64,000 nt of DNA from Tolypocladium sp. Sup5 PDA-1 (taxonomy: Eukaryota; Ascomycota; Sordariomycetes; Hypocreales; Ophiocordycipitaceae): positions 1,116,001 through 1,180,000 of the forward strand of contig JPHH03000004.1 of NCBI GenBank assembly GCA_000750105.3. Direction: 5' to 3'. The notes under the pieces were generated by a model. It had not been told where the DNA came from. It did no database searches and was given only the letters and a program-made list of their open reading frames with translations. Made by a program: the position numbers and the translations under genes. Shown here in pieces: positions 33,073 through 44,128 of the stretch (position 1 is its first letter; each line of letters begins with the position of its first letter).

Positions 33073-34997
33073 ATGGGTTGCCTCAGCCACCGAAGCAAGC
33101 AAACCCAAGAGTTTACCGACCACAAATGGGATTACATAAGTCTCGCCGACTTCAAAGCTAAGGGCTGCGGAGCGGGCTTTTTCTATGGTTATCTCTGGTT
33201 CTCATTGATACTGTCCATTGCCGTCTATTCCGTCGACAGCTTCACCGCCGTCAACTTGCTTGCTTTCAATCGATGGTCGTCCAAGATTGAGCCCGCCATC
33301 CCCATCAGCGTGTCCAAATGGATCTTCTCCGGCTGCATCATCGCGTCGTTTGTCAACCTCGCGTTTGAGGGCATCCGTGCGACGCGGGTCATGAAGCGCC
33401 GCAACGTCGCCGAGTGCTACATGGACAGTCTGGCAGCGCGATGGGAGTCAATTCGCCTCGGATCCGGCCAAGGATGGAGAAGGTTCTTGGTCTTTACCGA
33501 GCTGACCAAGAGTAACAAGGGCGCCGAGTACATTGCCCTTTTCACGTACTTTAGCTTCCAATGTAAGTCAACCGCATCGTGTGGCCATCTGCCTGGGCCT
33601 GCCTTGGCTAATGCATGTCGGCAGCGTGGATTCGGGTCATTCTCTGCTCTGGCCCCCGCCAGGTCGTCAACGCATTCACACTGAAGTCTGTGTACGAAGC
33701 CAAGCTTGTCCCCACGGCGACCAGCGTTGACGGCGCTATTCTGGGCTTCTTCGACAAGATTAGAGCTCTTGCGACAGAGGACTACCAGCAAGCCGTCATC
33801 CTGTCGGGCATGTGCTTCACCTTGGTTATCTGGGTCTTCTCGGCCCTGTACCTGCTCTCCGCCGTCTTGTTCTACGTCTTCTTCCTCTTCCACTGGATCC
33901 CCCGTGCCGACGGCGGACTCACCGGGTACTGCGAGCGCAAGGTCAACAAGAGGCTCACGAGGATTGTCACGACGAAGGTGAACAAGGCACTTGCCAAGGG
34001 TCAGGCGAAGAGAGAAAGGGCCGAGGCTCTGGCCCTGGGGTACGGAGAGAAACCTCAATATGACCGGGCTGCCACTCTTCCAACACTGCCAGATGTTGGT
34101 GGTCCGGGCAAGGGGGACAGCCTTCTGGAGATGCCCGTGCTGAGACGCAGCGAGACGACGACCACACTTCCTGCATATTCGTCGCGACCCGGAACACCGA
34201 ACAGCTTCGAGCTCCGCGCCATGGACCCACAGCGGCCGATCCAGGCCCGGACTGGCACGTCGGGCTCAGCCACGAGCTACTCGTCAAGGGCGCCTCTCGT
34301 GGGTGCCGCCGCCGACATGGGATATGGCAGAGCCTCGCCGGAACCGAGCCTTCCCGAATTCGGCGCTATGCCGCCTCAGCGGCCAGGCTCGTCAAATTCT
34401 CAGAGGAGCTACGGCCCCCGGCCAGGCTATGGTCGCATGAATGGCAACTCGACCAGCTCTTCACTGCGGAATCCCGTTACGGCGAGCCCCGCGCCGTTGG
34501 ACACGGACACGATGACGCCGTTTTCCGGCCCGTCGAGGACGCCTACCGCGCACTCGATAAACGCGTATGAGCTTGGAAACAGCGGTTCCGGGCCGCCGCC
34601 GTCCACGAGATCGTACGAGGCGTTCAATCCAGATGGCCGCTCTAGTCCAGCGCCGTCGGTCGCCTCATACCGGACGGGTACTCCTGCAGCTATGCCCCAA
34701 GGCCCCATGGGCGCCCCTTCAAATCAACCCATGAGGAGTTTGACAGGGCCAGTCCCGCCAGGGCCGCCACGCGGGCCTCAATATCCTCCCCAGAGAAACA
34801 TGACAGCACCAATGCCGCCTCGAGGACCTGGCGGAGACTACTTTGACAGGGCCGGGACGCCGCAAAGGACGGGAACTCCACAGAGCATGCGAGGGGCTCC
34901 ACCTCAACGGCCATACGGACAGGGGCAGGACATGCCACCGAGTCCACGAGGGGATCCATACGGATACGATTTTGAGCAGGGCGGGCGAAGATATTAA
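33073..34997 (+). CDS. Kch1-type low-affinity K+ transporter
   Basis: Two exons (33073-33562 and 33625-34997) give 620 residues. It matches the fungal Kch1/Kch2 (Prm6) family of plasma-membrane K+ uptake proteins, which in yeast respond to pheromone and support Ca2+ signalling. The membrane core shows GFFYGYLWFSLILSIAVYSVDSF, WIFSGCIIASFVNLAF, FTYFSFQSWIRVILCSGPRQ across the intron, and MCFTLVIWVFSALYLLSAVLF followed by FFLFHWIP. The tail of about 300 residues is disordered and rich in Pro, Gly and Ser. The start MGCLSHRSKQ fits a myristoyl/palmitoyl N-terminus (Gly2-Cys3); an upstream in-frame ATG at 33046 is less likely. Confidence 0.88.
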
Positions 34998-35689
34998 TGC
35001 CGGATACGACCATCTGCCGGCTGGTTCGGGATGTCGGCCGGCATGGTTTCCTACGTTATTTGACAGCAAGCGGCTTTGGATTTGTGGCAGCAGCTCGCCG
35101 GTTGAATCTACTGCACGTGTATTGTTGATACCTATCCTGCATGGGGCTCGTAGACGCTTGGATTGGACCAGTTTCGACTGGACACGACTGCCGTCTGCGG
35201 TGGAGAAATGCATGTGGCTACCCATTCTCATGACGTTGCGCTGTCCCTTTGCTTACATGCCCGAAGCTTCCAGTGGTGACATGATTCCAAAGGGGTGGTT
35301 GTCAAGCTGATGGCGCCTTGCCTAATTTCGCCTAAGCAATTGATGCCAGGGCGCGACGACGCAATCGGCTGCGGGGAGAGATGGCGTGAGACACGGTCTT
35401 GGGCGATGTGCCGGGTGCGGTTGATTTGTAAACGGGTGGGTGAACACTTCAACGGTCGCAGCATGAAATGGCAATCCTGCTGTTGTCAAAGGACGGGCAC
35501 AACTGCATTTGCAATCAAGCCCAATCCGGAACTTGTCCCTGGGCGATGCTTGAATAAGTACTCGTCGATGCGAGCACGCCGATGCTCATCTCGAATCTGA
35601 CGACACTTCCCATCGTCCAATATCTCACTTGGCAGGGTCTTTACGTCACAGGCAACTGCAACTACAACACCAACAACAACAGCATAATC
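34998..35689. other. Intergenic, Kch1-type 3' end to flavoprotein start
   Basis: No gene is recognised. The frame of the next gene stays open back to 35582, but that part reads as a leader rich in Asn codons (AAC repeats at about 35655-35682). Confidence 0.5.
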
Positions 35690-37538
35690 ATGCCGTCTCG
35701 ACTAACCACCTTTCACGACGGCGAGTCGGCGGTGCAGCAGATGCTCAAGGTGCCGCCGTCGGAGAACCCGACGAGCCCCGGCCTGCCCACGCCGTACGCC
35801 ATGCGGGTGCAGCAGTCGCCGCTCGTGGCGCTGGGCACGCTGGACTCGCAGGGCCGGCCGTGGACGACGGTGTGGGGCGGCGAGCGCGGGTTCGCGGGAC
35901 TCGTGGCCCAGGGCGTGCTCGGCTTCGCCAGCGACGTCGACACCCGGCACGACCCCGTGTTCGGCGCGCTGTGGGAGGGCGCGGGCGAGGACGGCATGGT
36001 GCAGCCCGGGGGCGGACGGGGGAAGATGATGGCCGCGCTGGCGATTGACCTGGAGACGCGGGACCGGGTCAAGCTCGCGGGCGTTATGATTGCGGGCTCG
36101 GCGGAGGGGGAGGAGGTGCAGGCGGCGATGGCGGTGACGGAGAGCCTGGGCAACTGTCCCAAGTATCTCAACAAAAAGGACGTGAGGCCGCACAGTCCGG
36201 CCGGCGCGCGCCTCGTGAGCGAGGGTCTGCCGCTGCCGCGGGAGGCGCTGGCGCTGGTGGACAAGGCGGACATGTTCTTCCTGTCGAGCACAAACGGGGA
36301 GACGATGGATACGAACCATCGGGGCGGGACGCAGGGGTTTGTGCGGGTGGTGAGGAATGAAGAGGACGAGGTGGTGTTGGTGTATCCAGAGTGTAAGTCG
36401 CCCCCTGAATTGCGATGGCGGACGAGATGCTAACAAGGAATGCGCAGACTCGGGAAACAGGTTGTACCAGACACTGGGAAACTTGCGCGTCAACCCCCTT
36501 ATTGGGATCGTCATCCCAGACTACGATACGTCGGACGTCTTGTACCTGACGGGGTCGTCGTCCATTCTCGTCGGCCACGACGCATCCTCGCTCATCGCGC
36601 GCACCAACCTCGCCGTCAAAATCACCGTCACGTCGGCGCGCTTCGTCAAGGCCGGCCTCCCCTTTCAAGGCACCAGAGGCGAGCCCTCCCCGTACAACCC
36701 TCCCCTGCGGCACCTCCTCGCCGAGAAGGATCCCCACGTCGCCGACCCCTCCACGCTGCCAGACATCACCGCCAGCCTCATCAAGCGCGAGGTCATAACG
36801 CCCACCATCAGCACCCTCACCTTCAAGCTGTCGTCGGCGCGGGGCGGGCCGCTGCCGAGCTGGCAGGCCGGGCAGCACCTGACGCTCGACTTTGAGCCGG
36901 AGCTCGGCTCCGGCTACTCGCACATGCGCGACGAGGACCCGCAGAGCCTCAACGACGACCTGGTGCGCACGTTCACCGTGTCGAGCGAGCCGGCGCCGCG
37001 CGGGGAGCAGCTGCAGATCACGGTGCGGCGGCACGGGCCGGCGACGGGGCTGCTGCGGCGGCACAACGTCCGCGCGCCGCTGGACCTGCCGGTGCTGGGC
37101 TTTGGCGGCGAGGAGGCGTTCTGGCTGCCCACGGTCGCGGATGCGTCGCCGAGGCCGGTGTTTGTGGCGGGCGGCGTGGGTGTCACGCCGCTCATGGCAC
37201 AGGCGCGGGCGGTGCTCGACGCGGGCGTCGACTTGAAGGTGCTCTGGAGCCTGCGCGGGGAGGATGTGGCTCTTGCAGTGCATACGTTCGAGAAGATCCC
37301 CAAGCTGGCGTCCGCCACGCGGCTTTTCGTCACCGGGCAGGTGGACGCGACGCTGCTGGACAAGCTACACGGGCTGGGGGCCGCGGCTCTCGAGAGGAGG
37401 CGGATAGGGGCGGCTGACGTGAACGGGCTGAAGGGCCAGGGGAGGAAGTTTTACCTGTGTGCTGGGCCGGGGCTGTTGGGGCTGTTGAACGGGTGGCTGG
37501 ATGGGGAGAAGGTTGTTTGGGAGGACTTTGGGTATTAA
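35690..37538 (+). CDS. PNPOx-like and ferredoxin-reductase-type fusion flavoprotein
   Basis: Two exons (35690-36392 and 36448-37538) give 597 residues. The N-terminal about 300 residues match the pyridoxamine-phosphate-oxidase-like split-barrel family (SPLVALGTLDSQGRPWTTVWGGERGF, FLSSTNGETMDTNHRGG, then LYQTLGNLRVNPLIGIVIPDYDTSDVLYLTG). The C-terminal half is an FNR module: FAD-binding RTFTVSSEP, and the NAD(P)-binding GGVGVTPLMA and YLCAGP. No C-terminal 2Fe-2S domain follows. It probably moves electrons from NAD(P)H to a flavin or small substrate; the substrate is unknown. Both the start MPSRLTTFHDGE and the intron join (E-Y-SGNRL) are well supported by frame. Confidence 0.85.
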
Positions 37539-37843
37539 CGGGGTTGTGGTTTGGGAAGTTAAAAGCAGGTGGGAGATACCAGGCGTTGCAGTATGGGACG
37601 GTTGTTCTTAATTCAGGCTTGACCTTGACGACTTGGGCTTGGTCGAAGATTTCTCGCGTCTCTCAGCGAGGAAGTGACCTAGACCAAAGAGACCGCGCAA
37701 CATGATGCGACCAGCGATCGAAGCCCAGGAAGCACGACAGAATGCCGTTTACTACCAGTAGCCCGTACCTACATACGGTACAGTACTCCGTAGATACTAC
37801 CAAATGTGCGACCGTAATGCGACTCTCCATCTCCGTCGACACC
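37539..37843. other. Intergenic
   Basis: This holds the flavoprotein 3' end and an upstream region with a GTACTCCGTA motif at about 37784. No gene is seen. Confidence 0.5.
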
Positions 37844-38076
37844 ATGGCCTCCGACTTTGAATTCGTCAAGAGGATGACGCCCGAGGGTTACGCCTTTCCC
37901 TCGCACCGGCTTCGGCGCACCTGCGATCCCGGCCGAGTGCCCCTCGTCCTGGTCGGTTGTGGATCATGTGAGGCGCAGCGTCCGATTCGCGCGCACACGG
38001 GTTACGTTACTGACAGCAGAGGACAGTCTCGCCCAATACGTTTTTGCACCTTCCCTGCCGCAGAACCATTGGATAG
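37844..38076 (+). pseudogene. N-terminal fragment of an NMN/nicotinate-nucleotide adenylyltransferase
   Basis: From ATG 37844 the frame reads YAFPSHRLRRTCDPGRVPLV then LVGCGS. A GTGAGG donor after 37967 and a CAG acceptor before 38027 then give F-SPNTFLHL, after which a stop occurs at 38074. The joined signature (P-L-V-L-V-x-C-G-S-F-S-P-x-T-x-L-H-L) is that of eukaryotic NMNAT, including the first His of the nucleotidyl-transfer motif. The remaining about 230 residues of the enzyme are missing or unrecognisable. The most likely reading is a decayed partial duplicate of a gene elsewhere in the genome; a very divergent live gene with more introns is less likely. Confidence 0.6.
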
Positions 38077-39051
38077 GCTCCTCCGCGTTGAGCCCGCGCT
38101 TCATTTGGGACTGGTGCCCAGGATAGTTGTCTTGGCAGAGCACACTTGTTTTTGGGATCTGGATCAAGCGCAAGACGGCGGGAGTTCAAGACAAGGAGAA
38201 GCAGTCTCCGCAGAGTGCAGCCTGCGTTCCACGGTCCAGTGCCACATTAGTTGATTCGTCACGGGCTGGCCTGGTCTTCAATGACACATATGCTTTGGGG
38301 CAGGGTAACTTGGAGGTCAGGCGACTAGCAGCCGACAGGGGTACGAGAGCTCGGTTAAGGTTAACATGATGCATGTATGGAGTTGTGCCAGCCGTTTATT
38401 AAGACCTCTCCGCATGCAAGAGAAGGACTCGTGCACGTGTTTACTCGTATGCGTAGTCCGTTAGCACTGGGAGCGGGGCACTTGTACTGTCCTGAACGGC
38501 TGAAGTGCCATTAACGCAACAAATCGGTGAGCGAATCCGGTATCCAAACTTATTCTCCTCTCCTCGCGTGCCCGCCGGTCTCATCGAGTGCCCCGAACGC
38601 ACACGTGCGTCTCGGCCGCGGCCAATTAGCGCCCTCAATTCCATTTCCAACAGGCTCGGCGCCCACGGGGACCTGCAGAAAGCGGCATGGCTCGGGGCAG
38701 CGGCTGGCCCATCGGCGGCCGCCGGTCGGTGAACGTGCCGGCAGGGGAGGGATCGACAGGGACTCTTTGCGAGCGCAGCTCATGCACGACAGAGGTTATC
38801 GAGGCTTGGCCGAGGAGAGGGGTGCTACCGTGCTACGGCTGAGGAGCGGCAGGCTGGGCGATGTAGCTTGGGCTACTTGGGCAGCCGATGGCTTTGCCGG
38901 GGGCAGAGGAGACGGACGGCGGTGGTGGTGAGTGGTGACGGGCGGCATACAAATACCCTTCGACGTCGGCCTGCTGCGCCGCTGGCTGTCCCGGGGAGAG
39001 CTCACAGGACCCTCGAGATAAAGGACACGTGCCCTCTGCCGACCGTCCACG
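38077..39051. other. Intergenic upstream of the EEP nuclease
   Basis: No gene is recognised. It could hold further decayed NMNAT sequence, but no family motif was found after 38076. The last few hundred bases should be the nuclease promoter. Confidence 0.45.
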
Positions 39052-41044
39052 ATGAAGACGTTCACGCCCCTCGTCGCCGCCCTCGGGGCCGCGGGCTCGG
39101 CCGCCGCCGTGACCATCGCCCAGATCAACGGCAACCGCTTCCTCTCGCCCTTCCAGGACAAGGTCGTGAACAACGTGACGGGGCTGGTGACGGCCGTGTC
39201 CAAGACGGGCATCTACCTGCGCGGCACGGAGCCCGACAACGACCCGGCCACGGGCGAGGGGCTGTTTGTGTTTAGCAGTGCCGTGGTCAAGAAGGCCACG
39301 GTGGGCGACGTGGTGAGCATGAACGGGCTGGTCAAGGAGTACAGGTACGGCCTGCGATGAATGGGTGTTGATGGAGTGACGGCAAGGCTGATGAGTGTAG
39401 GTCGAGCAAGGACTACATCTACCTGACGGAGCTCACCGACCCGACCAGCGTCGTCGTGGTCTCGTCCGGCAACGCCGTCAAGCCGCTCGTCATCGGCGCG
39501 GACACGCTGCCGCCGCCGACGCAGGAGTTCTCGAGCCTCGACAAGGGGGGCATCTTCGGCGTGCCCAACGCCGCCAGCACCGTGTCCGGCGCGAACCCGC
39601 AGCTCGACCCGACGGCGTACGGGCTGGATTTCTGGGAGAGCCTCGTGGGCGAGCTGGTGACGGTCCGGGGCGCGTACCAGACGAGCCGGCCCAACCAGTA
39701 CGGCGACGTGTGGGTGAGGGGCGACTGGAAGGTGACGGGCGTCAACGGGCACGGCGGCGTGACGATGCTGGACGGCGGTGCGTGTCTCTCGCTTGCACCT
39801 CCGTACATCTGACAGGGCTGGGCTGACAATGGCAGACGCAAACCCCGAGACCATCATCGTCGGCTCGCCCCTCGACGGCTCCGCCAACCCCAGCGACACC
39901 AAGATGGGCGACTACCTCGGCGACGTCACCGGCGTCGTCTCCAACGCCTTTGGCTTCTACCGCCTGCTGCCCCTGACGCACGTCGCGCCCCTCAGGAACG
40001 CCTCGGCCGACTTCCCCGCGGCGTCGTTCAACAGCACGCGCAACTGCCGGGGCATCACCGTCGCCGACTACAACGCCGAGAACCTGGCGCCCGGCTCGGC
40101 GCACATGCCGCGCGTCGTCGACGAGATCGTGCACAAGCTGCTCGTCCCGGACCTCGTCTTCCTGCAGGAGGTGCAGGACAACTCCGGGCCGACCGACGAC
40201 GGCGTCACGTCGGCCAACGTGACGCTGGCGACGCTCACGGCGGGCATCGAGAAGGCGTCGGGCGTGGCGTACGAGTTCGTCGAGGTCGCGCCCGTGGACG
40301 GCAAGGACGGCGGCCAGCCCGGCGGCAACATTCGCTGCGCGTACCTCTACCGCCCGGACGTCGTGCAGCTGCACAAGCCGAACCAGGGGGGTAGCCTGGA
40401 CGCCAACGAGGTACTCGACGGGCCGGAGCTCAAGCTCAACCCGGGCCGCATCGACCCGTCAAACGCGGCCTTTGACGACAGCCGCAAGCCCGTGGCCGCC
40501 ATGTGGAAGGCCGTCAAGGGCACGGGCAAGGTCTTCTTCACCGTCAACGTCCACTTTGGCAGCAAGGGCGGGTCGACGACGCTGCACGGCGATGCGCGGC
40601 CGCCGGTCAACAAGGGCGTCGAAAAGCGCACGCAGCAGACGACCATTACAGCCGTGAGCCCCCTTTCCCCCCTCGTCTCGTCCCGTACATGTACTGACAC
40701 CCAGCCAGGACTTCATCGCGCAGATCCTCGCCAAGGACCCCAAGGCGCGCGTCATCACCGCCGGCGACTTCAACGAGTTCACCCAGGTGCAGCCGATGCA
40801 GGTCTTCGCCGCGCGGTCGGGCCTCGTCGACGTCGACGAGGCCGCCGCGCTGGCCCCCGCCGAGCGCTACACGTACCTCTTCGACATGAACAGCCAGGCC
40901 CTCGACCACATGTACGTGAGCCCCGCGCTGCGCAGGGGCGCGCTGGTCGAGCACCTGCACCTGAATACGTGGCAGGACTTTGCGGGCCAGACGAGCGACC
41001 ACGACCCGAGCGTTGCGCGGCTGAATGTGTGTGGGTGTGCCTGA
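39052..41044 (+). CDS. Secreted endonuclease/exonuclease/phosphatase-family nuclease
   Basis: Four exons (39052-39344, 39401-39777, 39836-40653, 40709-41044) give 607 residues. A signal peptide is clear (MKTFTPLVAALGAAGSAAA). Residues about 20-260 form an OB-like region as in bacterial extracellular nucleases of the ExeM/NucH type (GLVTAVSKTGIYLRGT, SLVGELVTVRGAYQTSR). The C-terminal half is the EEP catalytic domain: DYNAENL (Asn), FLQEVQDNS (metal-ligand Glu), NVHFGSKGG, GDFNEFTQ (Asp, Asn), ALDHMYVSP and TSDHDPSVARL (catalytic Asp-His). It probably degrades extracellular DNA, for nutrition or against DNA nets. All catalytic motifs are intact, so activity is likely. Confidence 0.88.
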
Positions 41045-41268
41045 ACAGGGGATGGCGTGCGTGTGTGGGCAAATAATGAGGCTCTAGATGTAGTGGATGA
41101 TGACGCGGTTTGAATGAGTCTGTGCGCTGCAGTATTCTCAAGTCAAGTGTGCAAGTCTGCGTATCCAAGACTTTAGACATTCGGAGCTGAAGGCGGCTTT
41201 CCAACATCACTCTGCCAGAAACCACTTCAAGTCCTACATGCCATCCAATAGACCTGGTTGCTTCAGCC

Positions 41269-42572
41269 TCAATCCTCGTCCTCATCTTCGTCCTCGTCCT
41301 CATCTTCGTCCTCGTCCTCATCTTCGTTCTCGTCCTCGTCCTCGTCACTGCTGCTGTCATCAAGATTCGGATCCGGCATGGCAATGCCGTTCAAAAACGA
41401 AACCTATTCCACGAGTCAGCACGGCGCCAACACAGCCAACGGACGGCAGCCACGCACAAACGACGACAGGGCCCGCATGATCTCGCCGACCCTGTCCTGC
41501 GCGTCGTCCTTGCAGAGCATGTCGGCGTCAATCTTGGTGCCGATGGTGTAGTTTCGCAGCTTGAGGAGTTCAATGTCCCTGTGCGTGACTTCGTAGCCCT
41601 GCGCCGTCGTCAGTGAGTAGCAGCCAATGACAGCACCAGGGGGCCGCACCATTGGCCGCTTCTTGAGGGCATTCTGCTGGTTCCTGTCCACAAACGCCTT
41701 CACCGCCACTTCCGGGTCGGCACTCGCCTTCACGCCGGGGAAGAATGCCTTCTTAAACAGCGGCTCGTTGAGCGCCCGGCGCCACCGCTCGGGGTGCCGG
41801 TCCACGCTTCGTCGCAGCTTGGCCACGAACTGCGCCTCCGGGTGCCAGAGCCCGCCGCCGATGAAGGACGCCCCCGGCTCGCAGTGGACGTAGTAGCACG
41901 CGTAGGGCCCCTTGCGACCCGTCCGGGACCACGCGGCCGAGAAGTGCGGCTTGTACGGCGTGGGGTCCTTGCTGAAGCGGATGTCGCGGTGGATGCGGAA
42001 GATGACGTCCTTGGTCGGCAGCTCGGGGACTGTCTCGTCGATGGAGATGATGCTCTGGGTGGTGGCCTCGACAAAGGACTGCCAGTCCTTTAAGGATCGC
42101 CTGTACTCATCGTCGTGTGCTTTGCCATGTTCAGTACGGCGGGTTCTCCGTGTGCCTGGCGCCACTCACATTTCAGCCACGGCCGCTTGTTGTTTGCCTT
42201 GAGATCCTTGAGGAATAGCAGCGTATTCCTGTGCAGCTTGTGGTCCTCGTACTCGACACCTCCCGTATCCCTCATCTTCACGAGCGGTATAATCTCAACC
42301 TTGCGCGGCGCATCCTCGTCGTCTTCGTCTTCGTCGTCGTCTTCGGCATCCTCCCCGGCGCTCTCCTGGTTGTACTGCTCCTCCGAGTTCTCCTTGGCTA
42401 GCGAGACTCTCTTGGACGGCCGGCCGCGGCGCTTCTTGGGCGGCAGCTCATCCTCGTCCACGTCGGACTCGTTGTCCTCAAAGTACGAGCTCTTCTTGGG
42501 GGTGCTTGACAAACGCCCCGAGCGCCGCCGGGTGGCGACTGGCTCCGGCGCTGAGCGCTTGCGAGCTGGCAT
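41269..42572 (-). CDS. DUF2461-domain protein with acidic tail
   Basis: Three exons (42170-42572, 41458-42119, 41269-41403) give 399 residues. The N-terminus is disordered, with basic nuclear-type motifs (PPKKRRGRPSKR) and an acidic run. The DUF2461 (TIGR02453) domain spans about residues 115-345, with RNTLLFLKDLKANNKRPWLK, DVIFRIHRDIRFSKDPTPYK, YYVHCEPGASFIGGGLWHPE and GYEVTHRDIELLKLR. The function of this widespread family is not established. The C-terminal exon ends in a run of Glu-Asp coded by three copies of an 18-base repeat. Nuclear location is inferred from the basic motif. Confidence 0.85.
41273..41326. repeat. 18-base minisatellite, three copies
   Basis: Three identical tandem copies of TCCTCGTCCTCATCTTCG, followed by degenerate units to about 41347. 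On the minus strand they code the Asp-Glu tail of the DUF2461 protein. Copy number may vary between strains. Confidence 0.85.
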
Positions 42573-42734
42573 AACGACGATGCTTTGTCAATTATTAACT
42601 GTACCGGATCCAATCGGGGTTGGATTGAGCTTGAAAAGGGGATGGACAGATGCATAGAAAAAACAGTGGTTGCGTCATTGGCTGATGTCCTAATCGCGAC
42701 GGGCGCGTCTTGGTCTGGGGATCCCACCGCGCTG

Positions 42735-42748
42735 TCACGTGATCCAAT
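42735..42748. promoter_or_regulatory. CACGTGA plus CCAAT in the DUF2461 gene promoter
   Basis: TCACGTGA at 42735-42742 is followed by CCAAT at 42744-42748, about 165 bases upstream of the DUF2461 start. The same pair of motifs lies before QCR6. Confidence 0.4.
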
Positions 42749-43012
42749 TACCAACCAACTTCACCCAAGCGACAAAGCACGACGCATTCAATGAAAAAAA
42801 CCGGATTGGCTTGGCGATGAGATTCAAGCCCTTGAAGCTTATGTTGTTTGTCCCAGATACTTTACGGTAAGCCTGTATTACGGGGCGGCCTCGGGATATA
42901 TGTTAGCAACTCCTTCCTTATTTGTTTGCACCTTCGCATACTCAATTGCGTTGTCGCGTTCTTCTCCTCGCCTGGCTTCCCAAACTTGAAAAGGGTTGAC
43001 TCTGGAACGGAA
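42749..43012. other. Boundary between DUF2461 promoter and adhesin remnant
   Basis: Base composition turns more AT-rich here. No intact start for the adhesin was found; the first part of its WSC domain may have been lost in this stretch. Confidence 0.45.
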
Positions 43013-44119
43013 ATGGACCTTGAACTTTACGCCGCTAGCTGCCGTGGCCGCTTTATGGGTGTCTACGATACGTGAGTCTTAGAGAACGTTGCATCACGCC
43101 GAAGCGACCTAGCGAACATTGAGTAACTGCTACTGCGGAGAGGAGCTTGACTCTATCACCAAGGCTGCTCGGGCTGTATGCAATATCCAATACCCTGGCA
43201 ACGAGAATGAATGCTGCGGTGGACGAGATTCGCCAGGCTTGTCTCGCCGTTCATCTCCCCTAAATGTGTTCATCTCCCTTTACGTGCGTGTTCCTGGCTC
43301 TGGGAGTACAAGTGGCTCTGCAATTGGTATCAACTAGCACCGGTGGCTACAAAACTGCAACGGGCATCACAACTCGCACTGCCGTTTCCCGAACTACAAA
43401 TGACACCGTAACTGGCCCTGGTGGCTCCAGAACTGCGACACAGCGCAGCTCGCACCAAAAGCTCCAGAACCACTCACACCACAACTGGCACCAGTAGGTC
43501 CTCCACCACGACTGGTCCTACGCCGTCGTGAACGCCTGGGTTGAATTTGGCGTACTACAACATGTCTTTGGCATCCAATCCCGCCGGTGCGCCCGGTCAG
43601 ATTCCCCCCTTTTCCCAAGCATCGATAGACTGGCCAACAGTTTTGAGTGGGCAGAGTCCGATAGTTACTGGTACTACAGAAACTATCCGTTATCCACCCC
43701 AGAATCAGAATCCAATCATCTATGGGGTATCCCTGGGAGTTGATAACTTCCTCAACAGCCTTGTTCAGCATGTTGGGTATTTCCACTCTAGTACGACCGG
43801 AGTATACTCCGTGACCGTGTTTTGCGACGATCACTGCTGGCTCTGGCTTGGAGACAACGCAAAGACTGGTTTCACAGCTGGCAATGCTGGACTAAACGGG
43901 CTGTTTCCCCAAACTCCGACGCTGACATTTTCCACCATTGCTGGTTCCTACACTCCTATCCGGATTCTTATAGTCAACACTGAGCCGGGGTTGGGCGTCT
44001 TTAACTTCACCATGGTCGATCCCGATGGCAATGTCGTTGCATCAAATGCGATACCAGAAGTGGGAGGACAACTTGTTACCAGCTGTGGCTCCACGGACGC
44101 CCCTCTATTTGGCTTCTAG
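43013..44119 (+). pseudogene. Decayed WSC / Thr-rich linker / GLEYA cell-wall adhesin
   Basis: The remains of a surface lectin-like protein. A WSC-domain part comes from 43013-43071 joined to 43124 onward (MDLELYAASCRGRFMG, then NCYCGEELDSITKA and PGNENECCGG). A Thr/Ser-rich linker follows (TSTGGYKTATGITTRTA), which continues in another frame as THTTTGTSRSSTTTGPTPS. A TGA at 43529-43531 stands in frame just before the GLEYA domain (PGLNLAYYNMSLASNP, ending at 44119). Two positions that are Cys in WSC domains read Tyr (TAC at 43028 and 43191). The upstream half of the WSC domain, a signal peptide and a start are missing. The GLEYA part itself (VTVFCDDHCWLWLGDNA, FNFTMVDPDG) is an unbroken 192-residue frame. 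Live GLEYA proteins bind sugars in adhesion. Confidence 0.75.
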
Positions 44120-44128
44120 ATGAAGTTA

